39,864 nucleotides of DNA from Candidatus Cloacimonadota bacterium (GCA_012516855.1 JAAYWB010000036.1:1-39864); one strand, 5' to 3'. Shown: positions 20,001-26,894, numbered from the stretch's first letter. Notes: generated by a model not told the origin, from the sequence alone. Translations and numbers: made by a program.

Positions 20001-20537
20001 TTCGTTGGTCACGAAGATGTTGCCATCCGGCAAACCGCTCCAGACGGGAGGATCAGGAACTGGTGTAACGTTTACGCGGATCACCGCCATCACTTCTGTG
20101 CTGCTGATCGGGTCGGTTGCCACCAAAACCAGGGATTCCGAACCATACCAGTTGGCTGTTATAGGAACAAACTGCAGCTTGAGCGGATTGCCCGGGTCCG
20201 GCTGGGTTATCGTGAAGCGAGTGGAAGGGTATAAAAATGAAAGCGTCAGGGCTATGCTTTCCGGATTATCTATGTGCCTGGTGAAATCTTTGGTCCAGGC
20301 CACATCCTCCAAAAACAAACCTGTGTCCGGATCGTCGATGTCAATGGCGTCCGGAAGGTTATATGGCGACGAGTCGAAATTGAAAGAAAAGCTCCTCGTC
20401 TGGGAATTGTTTCTGGCAATAAGCTCCAGAATCTCCGGTGAAAGCTCCGGGGTTCCCTGGTCAACCGGAATCCCGGTCTGCGCGAAGAGAGCGATTGCGC
20501 TCAACATCACGGCCAAAACCAACAAAAATCTATTCAT
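11061..20537 (-). CDS. Giant secreted repeat protein with C-terminal sorting domain
   Basis: 3158 residues, the largest gene here. Order: signal peptide (1-20); beta-sandwich/cadherin-like region (~60-360; VTASDVENDELTYTW); 30 tandem chitobiase/hexosaminidase C-terminal-like units (~361-2962, about 87 residues each); a fibronectin-III-like domain (~2965-3065; GFNVYRRKLTESGF); and a sorting-type domain (~3070-3158; AWPNPATDQTEIVV ... GRGTYFARV). The last is typical of type IX cargo, so the protein is probably surface-attached or released. No catalytic domain is seen; adhesion, matrix or polysaccharide binding is likely but unproven. Cysteine is very rare. AAGGAG lies 7 nt before ATG; a strong promoter is at 20670-20697. 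It heads an operon with a PorV-like barrel and a PorE-like protein. Confidence 0.88.
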   Translation of the reverse strand: MNRFLLVLAVMLSAIALFAQTGIPVDQGTPELSPEILELIARNNSQTRSFSFNFDSSPYNLPDAIDIDDPDTGLFLEDVAWTKDFTRHIDNPESIALTLSFLYPSTRFTITQPDPGNPLKLQFVPITANWYGSESLVLVATDPISSTEVMAVIRVNVTPVPDPPVWSGLPDGNIFVTNEETVLQIEFQDYVSCIDSADPTNFDLSVLFADFPITVTQEPPGTGSLVTFTPHLDYNGMATYEITAVDRLSNAYSSQTIYINVLGVNDPPEIDSWQPVELTQNIDQGALLAFSVTASDVENDELTYTWTHSGIHNGVPFSDVVSTTSSLDWQFNIPGTQSISCEVSDGQATDSVVWSVIVRPNGPLFNPPGGTYTSGISVTLAPPAGFEGAVIYFTTDGNDPTETSEVYTAPIAVDALPNAENEVAIKAFFTYPGFPPSQIESESYRITGTLPEPGFMPLGGLFYAPVEVTLSNANPAAVIYYTLNGNDPSPGMPGTLEYELPIQVGAETTVTIKALATREGWMNSTVASQTYIVTGTVQIDSHTMTPPPLPEGEFYLIDQGQYLAVEIGGLSVTPASATVYYTLDNSLPGPGNPSAQVYTSGQQIQLTNPTWITFKAYLDDWQASDTYSYYYDVRAKTVLLDYANGTVFDPAPGYSTTPVSVSISSSTLPSGAAVYYTLDGSDPDPATSQIYSGPILIEETTTIKALAQYPGLYPSDIQTGLFTITGTVAAPVFDPLPGSFSSAIQLNMSSSTPDAAIYYSLDGSEPAPNATGSFLYEGPVDLGNGLHQVWARAFKEFWDPSTITEGTCGIGILPAPEFDLAEGLYWDPIVVHLSVPGAPAASIHYTTDGSNPTEFSTLYNPGTGIPIGLQTSYNIKAIAVQAGWINSAVTQRAYQVTGTVTTPAFTPDGGTYSVSTTVAITSYPADAVIRYTLDGGEPSLENGTTYEGPILINSSATLKARAFRDDWRPSEIYGAIYTIIGNIANPVFTPGAGTYTSPVDVYISVNPPDATIYYTTDGSEPSLSNGTAYVTGNPVHVAQDMLLRAKAYKSGWNPSEITNAQYYITGTVSAPVFDPPSGQYASAQAVSLTAVPATAQIIYTLDGTTPSLGNGTVYENPINVSANTIIRAFAWLEGWEPSAVSTASYVINGPVGLPIINPAAGYYNTPQTVSISVIPAAATIRYTLDGSEPTLDNGFTYSAPFPIQGHTVVKAYAYRENWLDSAVATAEYFFVVSNPVITPPGGSFASAQTISMSVGTAGASIRYTLDGTNPTPEYGDLYVGQFELTSSATIKAIAYRSNWINSNIVSQSYVINGPVSDPMFSVASGDFSAPFSVSITTLPAGSTIYYTTDGTEPSETNGLVYGSPLQIQQNTVLKARAYRANWLPSNVSSAEYNFFVSPVSIVPNGGTFTSSQNVTLSTVTPDAQIHYTLDGTNPVPGSSPVYDPLIPILVDHDLVLKTMATKTNWYSSAITSATFDINLPLPDVATPVIQPPSGVYNTAQTVTITTATPEATLVYTTNGTDPSLDNGTHYTGSFTVSNNVTIKARGFKDGYDPSPIATVQYVIVIPIETVETPVFSPPAGIYNEPVQVAISTQTPEASIRYTLDGTEPSETVGNLYMGPVNISQTTTIKAIAFKTGMNTSLISNASYVINIIIPEVAAPMFSHPSGTYYQPINLSISTTTENAQIRYTTDGTLPSPTHGTVYQSPIHISSDTNLFIQAIAYRDGWNSSPVVSASYTVTGTVADVSFAPGGGIYTQATPVVLTTSTAGATIHYTTNGSEPNEGSAVYTTAIVVQLNSTVTIKAKAYKAGWQPSATTQETYTVTGQVIITPPIFSLSAGVYTTPQTVSINNPIPADATIRYTTDGSDPTTTSEIYNGPINLGLNQTVTLKARAFRENWIPSPLYSATYVMTGQVTLPAALFTPPAGTYQTAQTVTINPPLLPTDATLRYTLDGSEPSQFSPAYITPIQLGLNSTTTIKVKGFRDNWIPSAPATATYVITGQATFQTPVFSPAPGVYTTAQQITVNGTVPSDAVIRYTIDGNDPTELSPQYTAPINLSLGTSLTLKVRAFKANWTPSEIHTGNYTTTGAVTITLPVFTPNPGLYTSPQAVVINTTTIPAGATLRYTLDGSDPNESSPVYSNPIQVGNGQSVTIRVRAYAANWQPSQIHTGVFTVTGQVSIAEPVFTPPAGTYQTAQVVTLNTITTPAGATLRYTLDGTEPTSSSQIYTTAIQLALGSMTTIKVKAYLNNWLPSPTYTAIYNITGALNIAEPVFTPAAGIYQTAQSVVINTTTSPAGGTVRYTTDGSTPTASSPIYTTPIVVPLNTTTTVKAMAFLTGWAPSQVYTAVYTVTGQVQLPAQVFTPAAGTYQTAQSITLNTNTTPAGATLRYTLDGSVPTENSPAYTAPINLPLNSTTTISVKAFKANWTPSTTATATYVITGQVVFQTPIFTPPEGIYQTAQSIAVAATIPSDATIRYTMDGTEPTSSSSIYTGPINLPLNSTTTLKVKAFKTNWTASATQTATYTITGQASIQTPVFSPSPGTYQTAQSVSINNITIPTGAQIRYTLDGSEPTETSQIYTQPIQLAMNNSYEIRARAFAVHWVPSQTYVGYYTITGAVTIPDPVFTPAAGTYTSNIAVVLNTQTNPAGATLRYSLDGSEPTESSPAYTQPIELTAPANVTIKVKAYKNDWLPSQTYSAQYFLTGQMQLMPPYLSPAPGVFTETISVTSVGGTNPSGGTIRFTTDGSTPTESSPVFDEPVSIGLNSIDFTITIRAFKEGWIPSEPWTGVYSVTGHVQLPQVMFSPEPGTYQSAQSVTLAAATLPANATIRYTTDGTEPTENSAAYTAPITLPQNATSTLKARGFADGWIPSETQTAVYTITGTVSPPVFSPPGGTFGAPVFVVISSPTEDSEIRYTTDGSEPTAESALYTEPVIVPNFAQNMVISARAFKADWTPSPVASATYSIFSAPIDVRGFTYAGYIRVLWNLPDAGKGLDGFNVYRRKLTESGFTKINTSLVNTQVDGNYYYDDYSIEMEVSYEYYVTAVYGGTESPASASTVEYYQSQDLDISDASYAWPNPATDQTEIVVILNRNNNVTLTVSIYDFAGKKVQTITEPSQNSNQIRIPWNLKNISGAKVGRGTYFARVVANDGVNRSEHVIKIAVK
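11648..19456 (-). repeat. 30 tandem ~260-bp units inside the giant gene
   Basis: Each unit encodes about 87 residues: a start like PVFTPAAGTYQTAQ, a core such as ATIRYTTDGSEPTESSP, then a KAKAF...WTPS strand and an ITGQ-type linker. I count 30 units by hand. Two sub-types are seen: upstream units 7-16 often have SLDNGT or LENGT after the core, while units 17-29 share TYQTAQ and LNSTTTIKVKAF and are more alike. Unit 3 is irregular, with a long insertion and a weak core. Confidence 0.88.
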
Positions 20538-20669
20538 TCTCTATCTCCTTCCAAGAATTGCGCTTGGCTGTGTTTTGACAAAGTATGCGCTCCGTTGCGC
20601 CGGGCGAAACACCAGAGTGTTGGGTCCTGAAAACAAACGGTGCGAATACGGACTTTTATTCATAATGTC

Positions 20670-20697
20670 ATTTTATCGCCCCTTTTAATGCTGTCAA
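20670..20697 (-). promoter_or_regulatory. Promoter of the giant-protein operon
   Basis: A perfect -35 TTGACA (20697-20692), a 16-bp spacer, and -10 TAAAAT (20675-20670). The predicted start is near 20663, giving a leader of about 125 nt before the ATG at 20537. Confidence 0.8.
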
Positions 20698-20915
20698 TAA
20701 ATTTTTCTTCCGCCCCGCTTCCTCTTGTAGAAATAATTCCAGCCTCATCCGCCGATGGATTCTGCCGTCCCTTGGTCTGCAAAGCTGGATATCGGCAACA
20801 AATCCGATAGTTTCCTGCTCATTTCAATCAGGATGGATAAAGCCTTCCTGACCGCTATCAGATTGGATTTTCGCCGCTACTTGCTTCGTAAAAGAGCCAG
20901 ATATGTTTTCCAACC
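20698..20915. other. Non-coding stretch between divergent transcription units
   Basis: Part of the 610-bp gap between the giant gene and the RNA methyltransferase gene. Short reading frames here look random. A loose inverted repeat is visible (CCGATAG near 20801 with CTATCAG near 20855), but nothing I can name. Confidence 0.4.
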
Positions 20916-21057
20916 GCCATGTCCTGTCTGCCGCACCCTTAGCCCTCTTGCCCATCCCCCTCCCCCGCCTCCCGCCAAATCCTCGCACTAAATGCGGGCA
21001 TCGTGCGGGAGGCACATCCGGAATTTGTGAAAGGGCCTTAACGGCCAGACAGCTTCG
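20916..21057 (+). repeat. Intergenic dispersed repeat, copy B
   Basis: Same family as 7899-8040 and 427-555. The 77-nt core is 20937-21013. It has the complete 9-bp stem GCCTCCCGC/GCGGGAGGC with an inner hairpin (TCGCACTAAATGCGGG region), then GAAAGGGCCTTAACGGCCAGA. It lies 90 bp upstream of the RNA methyltransferase gene and in the same strand sense as copy A. Confidence 0.85.
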
Positions 21058-21147
21058 CTGCGCTCTTCAGCGGGATTTCCGGCCAGTGATTTTCAGAAAC
21101 CAAACGATTTTGATTGACAGCCTGGCTCTGTCCGTCCCACTGGCCCG

Positions 21148-22296
21148 ATGAAAAGATTCACATATCAGGACAAGGGAAGCTATTTCGCCATTGTAGCGGG
21201 AAGTTTGGAACGCCACGCGGCTGCGGAATTGGGCGAACTGGGGGCCGACGTGAGCCGGGATGTGCCCCGAGGGCTATATTTCTGTTGTGATCAGGAAACC
21301 CTTTACCGCGTGCTGTACACTTCCAGGCTGGTTCAGAGGGTGCTGGCGCCGCTGACATCCTTTGCCTGTCCCGACGAAAAGCTGCTTTACCGCAAAGCGC
21401 GGGACCTGATTGATTGGGCCGCTCTGTTCCCTGTGGACACCAGTTTTGGGATCCAGGCCAACGTGAGTTCCAGCAAGATCAGGCACTCGCTCTACGCGGG
21501 GCAAGTGCTCAAAGACGCCATCTGCGACAGCTTCAGAGATAAAACAGGGCGGCGGCCGGATTTCAGCACCAGGCTGGCTCCGGTGAATTTTAACCTCCAC
21601 ATTCACGCAGACCGGGCCGCCATTTCGCTTGACCTCACCGGCGTGAGCATGCACAAACGCGGCTACCGCAAAGCCGCCGGGGCTGCGCCATTGCAGGAAA
21701 CCCTGGCCGCGGCGATGGTCAGATTGTCAGGCTGGGATGGTGGCAGAAAATTGCTGGACCCCATGTGCGGCAGCGGGACCATCCTGGCTGAGGCTTTGAT
21801 GAGCTTTTGCAGGATTCCGGCGGCGTTTCTCAGGCGTGACAGCGGATACCAGTTTTTGCCGGACCACCATCCGGAATTGATGAAGAAGGTCAAAAATGAA
21901 GCTGACTCGGAGATTCGCCCCCTGCCTGAAGGATTGTTAAAAGGCTCGGACATGAACGCCCGGAACATTCAGACCGCGAAGGAAAACCTGGCCTTGCTGC
22001 CGGGTGGGGACAAAGTTGAACTGCGAACCTCACGCTTTCAGGATCTCGAACGGGAAAGCGGCCGCTGCGTGATCTCCAACCCGCCTTACGGGGTAAGGCT
22101 GGAAGACAGGAGCAGAGCGGAGCAGCTCTATAACGACCTCGGGGATTTCCTCAAGCAAAAGTGCCCGGACAGCGAGTCCTACCTCCTCTGCGGCGACAGC
22201 AGGCTGGTGCCTCAGTTGCGGCTGAGGGCGCATTGGAGAAAGAATCTGAAGAACGCGGACCTGGAGGTTGTGCTGGCGAAAATCCTGGTGCGCTAA
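21148..22296 (+). CDS. THUMP-domain RNA N2-guanine methyltransferase (RlmL/YpsC type)
   Basis: 382-residue SAM-dependent methyltransferase, probably acting on 23S rRNA. The N-terminal ~155 residues form a ferredoxin-like/THUMP RNA-binding region. SAM motif I is LLDPMCGSGTILAEA around residues 202-216, and the catalytic NPPYG is at about 311-315, which marks N-methylation of guanine exocyclic nitrogen. The length fits the one-domain YpsC/RlmL-N form rather than the fused E. coli RlmL-RlmK of about 700 residues. No Shine-Dalgarno site precedes ATG 21148. A TTGACA at 21114 lacks a matching -10. It converges on the MBL hydrolase gene. Confidence 0.88.
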   Translation: MKRFTYQDKGSYFAIVAGSLERHAAAELGELGADVSRDVPRGLYFCCDQETLYRVLYTSRLVQRVLAPLTSFACPDEKLLYRKARDLIDWAALFPVDTSFGIQANVSSSKIRHSLYAGQVLKDAICDSFRDKTGRRPDFSTRLAPVNFNLHIHADRAAISLDLTGVSMHKRGYRKAAGAAPLQETLAAAMVRLSGWDGGRKLLDPMCGSGTILAEALMSFCRIPAAFLRRDSGYQFLPDHHPELMKKVKNEADSEIRPLPEGLLKGSDMNARNIQTAKENLALLPGGDKVELRTSRFQDLERESGRCVISNPPYGVRLEDRSRAEQLYNDLGDFLKQKCPDSESYLLCGDSRLVPQLRLRAHWRKNLKNADLEVVLAKILVR

Positions 22297-22347
22297 ACAA
22301 CATTGTTGCCCACGCGCTATCAAGGACTTGGAAAGTTAATTTATCGG

Positions 22348-23133
22348 TTAAATATCCAGCAGGGGGGGGTGTCCGTTCTGCCCGGCCACCAGCAGCCGGA
22401 TGTCGCTGCGAACGGTTTCCAGATAGTTGCGCATGGTCTCCAGGGCAAGCTGAGGATCGTTGTTGGTCTCGCTGAGATGGGCCAGGACAAGGTTTTGGAG
22501 CCCGTGATGCATCACCTGGCTCACCATGCCAACGGCCTGGAGGTTGGAAAGATGTCCGATGTTGCTTTTGATGCGCTGTTTCAAAGCCCAGTCATAAGGC
22601 CCGTCCATCAGCATCCGCTCATCGTGGTTGCTCTCCAAAACAAGGGTGGTGCAGCGTTTCAGCTTGTTCAGGGTCAGCGTGGAAGGAAATCCCAGATCGG
22701 TGGCCACGCCCAGTTTGCGCTCCTCGTCGCCAGCCCGGGTAAAGGTGAAGTTGCAGCTGTCCGCGGCGTCGTGGGGTGAGGAGAAAGGATGGATAACCAG
22801 ATCACGGATGCTGAAGCTGCTGCCGGTTTCGAATTGTATGACCCCGGCGGGAATATCTCCGAGGCGGCTTTTGCACTGGTCCAGAGTGCCTTCATTGATG
22901 TAGAGCGGGATTCTCAGCTTGCGGGCTAGAGCCCCCACTCCACGGGTATGGTCAGAATGCTCATGGCTCACAATCACGCCCTGAAGCTCGTTGTGTCCAA
23001 CGCCCAGAGAATCAAGAGCCGCAAGGATGTTCCTGGCGGCAACGCCGGAATCCAGCAACAACGCCGCTTCGCCTGTGCGCACAAGGATGGCGTTGCCCTT
23101 AGAACCGCTCACCAATACCGAGGTTTGAAACAT
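22348..23133 (-). CDS. MBL-fold metallohydrolase (YycJ/WalJ-like)
   Basis: 261 residues of the metallo-beta-lactamase fold. The N-terminus SVLVSGSKGNAILV is characteristic of the YycJ/WalJ group, which contains putative nucleases or regulators of the cell cycle. The metal motif HEHSDH is at residues 57-62; further ligands are in SSPHDAADS and LESNHDE, and a late conserved histidine is in LAHLSETNND. It is the last gene of the long rimP operon; its ATG is 2 bp after the yhaM-like stop codon, so it is translationally coupled. I see no convincing terminator in the 51-bp convergent gap that follows. Exact substrate unknown. Confidence 0.87.
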   Translation of the reverse strand: MFQTSVLVSGSKGNAILVRTGEAALLLDSGVAARNILAALDSLGVGHNELQGVIVSHEHSDHTRGVGALARKLRIPLYINEGTLDQCKSRLGDIPAGVIQFETGSSFSIRDLVIHPFSSPHDAADSCNFTFTRAGDEERKLGVATDLGFPSTLTLNKLKRCTTLVLESNHDERMLMDGPYDWALKQRIKSNIGHLSNLQAVGMVSQVMHHGLQNLVLAHLSETNNDPQLALETMRNYLETVRSDIRLLVAGQNGHPPLLDI

Positions 23134-23135
23134 CC

Positions 23136-24086
23136 TCAGATCTTGGTGAGGTGGTAATAGCGGTTGTTCAGCTTGTCGTATTCGCTCCAGACAGCGTTTT
23201 CCGGGGCAGCTTCCAGCATCTGGGCCACACCCACGCTCTGGGCGTCCAGATTGTCGCAGAGATGCAGAACCAGCGCTTCAATGGTCTGGGGCAGGCGCAC
23301 GGAGGCTTTTTCGTATTCCCCGTGATGGGCCAGGATCATGTGGCGCAAATTGAGCAGGATTTCATCCGGGAAACCGGCTATCATCCTGGCTTGTTCGCAG
23401 ATATACTGGTCGCTGAGGCTGAGGTGTCCGATCAGGCGTCCCACTTCTGTGAAATCTATCGCTGGCATGGTGTTGTATTCGAAAATCTTGCCAAAGTCGT
23501 GCAGCAAAGCCCCCGTGAGCAAAAGGTCGCGGTTCACGGGATACATCACCGAAACAAAATCGCAGAGGGTGGCAACGGACACCGTGTGTTCGATGAGCCC
23601 ATGCATATAGTTGTGATGCCAACTTTTGGCCGCGGGGGCTTCCAGAAACCGAGAGAAGATTTCCTTGTCGCCAAAGACGGCTTGCAGCAGTTTGTGCAGC
23701 CAGATGTTCTCCACTTTGTCCACAAAAGCGAAGAACTGCTCCGCCAAAGTGTCCGGATCCTTTTTGCTGCGGGTTACGAAATCCTCGAGCCGGTATTCGG
23801 AGTGGTCGGCAAAACGGATTTGGGAAACGTTTAGCTGGATTTGCTCCTTGTAGCTGTTCACCAATGCCTTAACGTGCACCACATCGCCCGCGGAGAAAGA
23901 TTCGCTGATGTTTTTGGCGTCTTTCCAGACGTTGCCGGCGATGGTGCCGCTGCGGTCCTGCAAACGCAGGCGCAGATACTGGTCGTTCCTGCCGTCGCGC
24001 AGTTCCTTTTCAGCCACCAGATAGAAGCCTTGGATCTCTTTGCCGAGATATTCCTTTAATTCTGAGATGTCGATGTGATCAGTCAT
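23136..24086 (-). CDS. 3'-5' exoribonuclease, YhaM family (OB-fold + HD domain)
   Basis: 316 residues. The N-terminal OB-fold (~15-95) contains LRLRLQDRSGTIAGNVW, typical of the nucleic-acid-binding module of YhaM. The HD hydrolase domain (~155-300) shows HHNYMHGLIEHT and LLHDFGK (H196, D197) and a later HMILAHHGEYE. YhaM trims RNA and single-stranded DNA from the 3' end in a metal-dependent manner. Length matches the family (~310-320). The gene starts 7 nt after the sorted-protein gene in an operon otherwise rich in RNA enzymes, which supports an RNA role. Confidence 0.88.
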   Translation of the reverse strand: MTDHIDISELKEYLGKEIQGFYLVAEKELRDGRNDQYLRLRLQDRSGTIAGNVWKDAKNISESFSAGDVVHVKALVNSYKEQIQLNVSQIRFADHSEYRLEDFVTRSKKDPDTLAEQFFAFVDKVENIWLHKLLQAVFGDKEIFSRFLEAPAAKSWHHNYMHGLIEHTVSVATLCDFVSVMYPVNRDLLLTGALLHDFGKIFEYNTMPAIDFTEVGRLIGHLSLSDQYICEQARMIAGFPDEILLNLRHMILAHHGEYEKASVRLPQTIEALVLHLCDNLDAQSVGVAQMLEAAPENAVWSEYDKLNNRYYHLTKI

Positions 24087-24092
24087 TTGGGC

Positions 24093-25991
24093 TCACTTTA
24101 TAATGTTTATCCTTTTATTAACGGTGGTTGTTCCGCCCTCTGGCAGGGGGACCTGAACCCGGAGCAGGTAAACCCCCGAGGCGGGAAATTCGCTTCCAGC
24201 CAAAGTCAGTTCCGCTTTGTTGCCTTCCAGGTCCAGAATCTTCTGTCCGCGCAGGTTGTAGATTCTCACCCGGCCCAGTTTCTGTCCCTTGTCCAGGCTG
24301 ATTTTCAGCCAGCCGTCGCCTCTGAGCGGATTGGGGCTCACTCTCAGCACAGGGGCCGGCTGGACCTCGTCCTGGACGGCAACCACATTGGTGAAATCAC
24401 TATAGGCGGAATAGAGAATCCTGCCGCCGCCGGAAAGCTGCAGCCAGTAGTAGAGGCGGTAGTTTTGGGCCAGTTCGTCCAGGGAAAGGTCGCTGAGTGA
24501 CAGGTTGAAGTTCAGCCTAAATTCTTCGCCCTGGCCCAGAGGGCCGCTCAGAGGGGCTCCGTGGGTTATCCAGCGGTCGATCACGAAGCGCTCGGCGCCG
24601 TCAAAGATGACTTTTTTGAAGAGCCCCACGCTCAGGCGGGTGGAATTGATCAGGTTATACTCGGTGGCGATGTTGTAGAGCAGGGTATTGTCGTTGGCAA
24701 GGGTCAGTTCCCCGCTGAGCAGGTCATTCTGTGCAATGTGCTCAAACCGGCATTCCGAGGCCGACACGAATGATTTAAGGTCCCGCGCGGCCAGGCAGTG
24801 CTGTTCATACTGAGTGCCGTAACCCGACGAAAACCCGTTCAGGCGCAAATCCCCGTTTACCGCAGTGCGGGGCAGGGTGTTGAAGCTGTACCAGTTGAAC
24901 CTGATTTGCGCGGCCACGTTGGCCAGGGAGTCGCTGAGGATGGGGAAATAGTTCAATATATGGATGTCTGGAAAAGAGAAAGGATCCTGGTTGGTGGTGA
25001 TCTGGGCCGAACCGCCCTCGCGCAGGAAATTCTCCGCCAGCCAGATGGGATAAGGGTCAGCGAAGCTGAAGCGGTTCAGCAAGATCAGGTTGTTGCCTGC
25101 CGCCAGGGTATCCGCCAAAGCGCGTGCCACAGCGCGGACCTTAAGCTGCATTGGCTGGTCAGGAAGGCTAAACTGGTGTTCGGAGTATCCGGGGCTTTGG
25201 GGGCCGAACACATATTCTGAGCGGGGCGGGATCGGTTCGCTGATGGCGATGGTGTCTGCCCGGGTGAAGGTGTTTCCCGGCGAATTGACCGTTACGGTCA
25301 CGGTCGCGCCGCTCACGGTGAGGTCGGAATGGTTGTAGAGCGTGAATCCCGGGCCGGTTTGCTGCCGGGGCTGGAGATCGCCCTCCAGGTCGAAATCCAC
25401 GAGTTCCAGATCAAAGTTGCTGAGCACAAAATCCCCCGCCAGGCCAAAGAGCAGTTCCGCGTTGAAGCCTGCCGTGGCCAGGCTTTGGAAATAGGGGTTG
25501 ATGCTGTTTGTGTTCCAGTAATAGCTGTGCTCGCCCCCTCCGGCGGAAGCTGCCACAAAGCGGTTGGCGAAATTGGTGGCATAGGTTACCACCAGCCACA
25601 GGGAATCACCCTGCACGGGATTCGAGAAAGGAACCTCTACCTGATTTGAGTTCACAGGCACCTTAGCCCAAGCCAGGCTGGCTCCCGGGCCTCCATAATA
25701 GTCCGAAAACAATTCCACCCGCACCGAATCCCCTGTTTGAGGCAGCCAAAGCAGCGCCTTGGTAACTTGGAATTCGCTGTTGTAGTTGGCTGGATAGACC
25801 TCCGCGAAATTGAAGCGGACCGCCCAGATATTGGAGCCGTAAAAATGATAGTCGTCGCTGCCTTGGTGATAGGCAAAGTTGTATTCCCTTTCGGCGGCAG
25901 GCCAAACGTCCTGTCCGCTGCCGGGAAGGATCCCCAGGGCGAAGGACATGCTGTAGAGGACACTCAGGGCGAGGATCAGACCGTATTTCAC
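24093..25991 (-). CDS. Secreted protein with type IX-like C-terminal sorting domain
   Basis: 632 residues. The signal peptide MKYGLILALSVLYSMSFALG is followed by a long beta-rich region with no enzyme motif that I recognise. It includes CARDB-like segments (~205-300; TLYNHSDLTVSGATVTVTV) and a thioredoxin-like-looking stretch (~310-430). The C-terminal ~85 residues (VSPNPLRGDGWLKISL ... RVRIYNLRGQKILDL ... GVYLLRV) are a sorting domain like that of the giant protein. The GTG start at 25991 overlaps the ribF stop by 4 bp, with GGAGG upstream. A surface-sorted protein here, inside a translation/RNA operon, is unexpected. Confidence 0.82.
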   Translation of the reverse strand: MKYGLILALSVLYSMSFALGILPGSGQDVWPAAEREYNFAYHQGSDDYHFYGSNIWAVRFNFAEVYPANYNSEFQVTKALLWLPQTGDSVRVELFSDYYGGPGASLAWAKVPVNSNQVEVPFSNPVQGDSLWLVVTYATNFANRFVAASAGGGEHSYYWNTNSINPYFQSLATAGFNAELLFGLAGDFVLSNFDLELVDFDLEGDLQPRQQTGPGFTLYNHSDLTVSGATVTVTVNSPGNTFTRADTIAISEPIPPRSEYVFGPQSPGYSEHQFSLPDQPMQLKVRAVARALADTLAAGNNLILLNRFSFADPYPIWLAENFLREGGSAQITTNQDPFSFPDIHILNYFPILSDSLANVAAQIRFNWYSFNTLPRTAVNGDLRLNGFSSGYGTQYEQHCLAARDLKSFVSASECRFEHIAQNDLLSGELTLANDNTLLYNIATEYNLINSTRLSVGLFKKVIFDGAERFVIDRWITHGAPLSGPLGQGEEFRLNFNLSLSDLSLDELAQNYRLYYWLQLSGGGRILYSAYSDFTNVVAVQDEVQPAPVLRVSPNPLRGDGWLKISLDKGQKLGRVRIYNLRGQKILDLEGNKAELTLAGSEFPASGVYLLRVQVPLPEGGTTTVNKRINIIK

Positions 25992-26890
25992 AGCTTCCCC
26001 TCCGCGACCAGTTCCCTGGCCTGGGCCAGATCCTGAAGCATGGCCTCCCGCAAGGCGTTGGTTCCTGTGAACATCTTTTCCTCCCTGAAATAGCGCAGCA
26101 ATTCCACTTTAAGCGGAACACCGTAGATCTGACGGTCAAAATCCAGAATATGGGTTTCCACCGCCACAATTCCGCTGTGTTTCAAAGTTGGGCTGGAGCC
26201 AATATTTGTCAATCCAAAAAAACTTTCCCCGCCCAGACGCACCCGGCTGAGATAGACCCCGTTCTTTGGCAGAATCTGCCGGGCTTCCTCCAAACGCAGG
26301 TTGGCTGTGGGAAAGCCCAGGTCGCGCCCCAGGGCGGAACCGCTTACCACCTTGCCATAAATGGTATAGGGGGCTCCGAGCAATCGGTTTGCCCCGACCA
26401 GATCGCCCTGGATGAGTATTTCCCGGATCAGGGTGCTACTAACCACCCGGTCGCCGTTTTGAAGCGGCTCCACGTAATGCAACTGATAGCCGTAGAGGGT
26501 TTGCTGTTCCTGTAAAAAAGCGTAGTCGCCCCTCCGCTGATGGCCAAAATGGGAATCATAACCCAGCACCAGAGCTGTGGGCTCAAAAAGGCCGACGATC
26601 TGGTCGCGAAGAAAGTCTTCCGCGGATACCCGGGAAAGTTCTTCATCAAAATGGAGCAGCGCCACCTCATCCACCCCCAGTTCTTTCAGCATTCTGGCTT
26701 TCTGCTGCGGAGGCAGCAGCAAGAGGGGATGCAGGTCACGATCAAGCACCTGGGAGGGATGGTTGTCATAGGTGATCACCACGCTTCTGAGCTTGAGCCG
26801 GCGAGCCAGTGCGGTCAGCTCGCCCAGCAGCTTGCGGTGGCCCAGATGCAGTCCGTCGAAATTTCCGATGCTTAAAACGCTGCCTTTCAT
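25988..26890 (-). CDS. ribF: Bifunctional riboflavin kinase/FAD synthetase
   Basis: Converts riboflavin to FMN and then FAD. The N-terminal nucleotidyltransferase domain has NFDGLHLGH (HLGH at residues 15-18) and later STLIREILIQGD. The C-terminal riboflavin kinase domain (~185-300) has LGRDLGFPTANL, and FFGLTNIGSSPT near residue 225. The 300 residues are normal. It follows truB by 5 bp, a truB-ribF pairing common in bacteria, and overlaps the next gene's start by 4 bp. Confidence 0.96.
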   Translation of the reverse strand: MKGSVLSIGNFDGLHLGHRKLLGELTALARRLKLRSVVITYDNHPSQVLDRDLHPLLLLPPQQKARMLKELGVDEVALLHFDEELSRVSAEDFLRDQIVGLFEPTALVLGYDSHFGHQRRGDYAFLQEQQTLYGYQLHYVEPLQNGDRVVSSTLIREILIQGDLVGANRLLGAPYTIYGKVVSGSALGRDLGFPTANLRLEEARQILPKNGVYLSRVRLGGESFFGLTNIGSSPTLKHSGIVAVETHILDFDRQIYGVPLKVELLRYFREEKMFTGTNALREAMLQDLAQARELVAEGKL

Positions 26891-26894
26891 AAAG

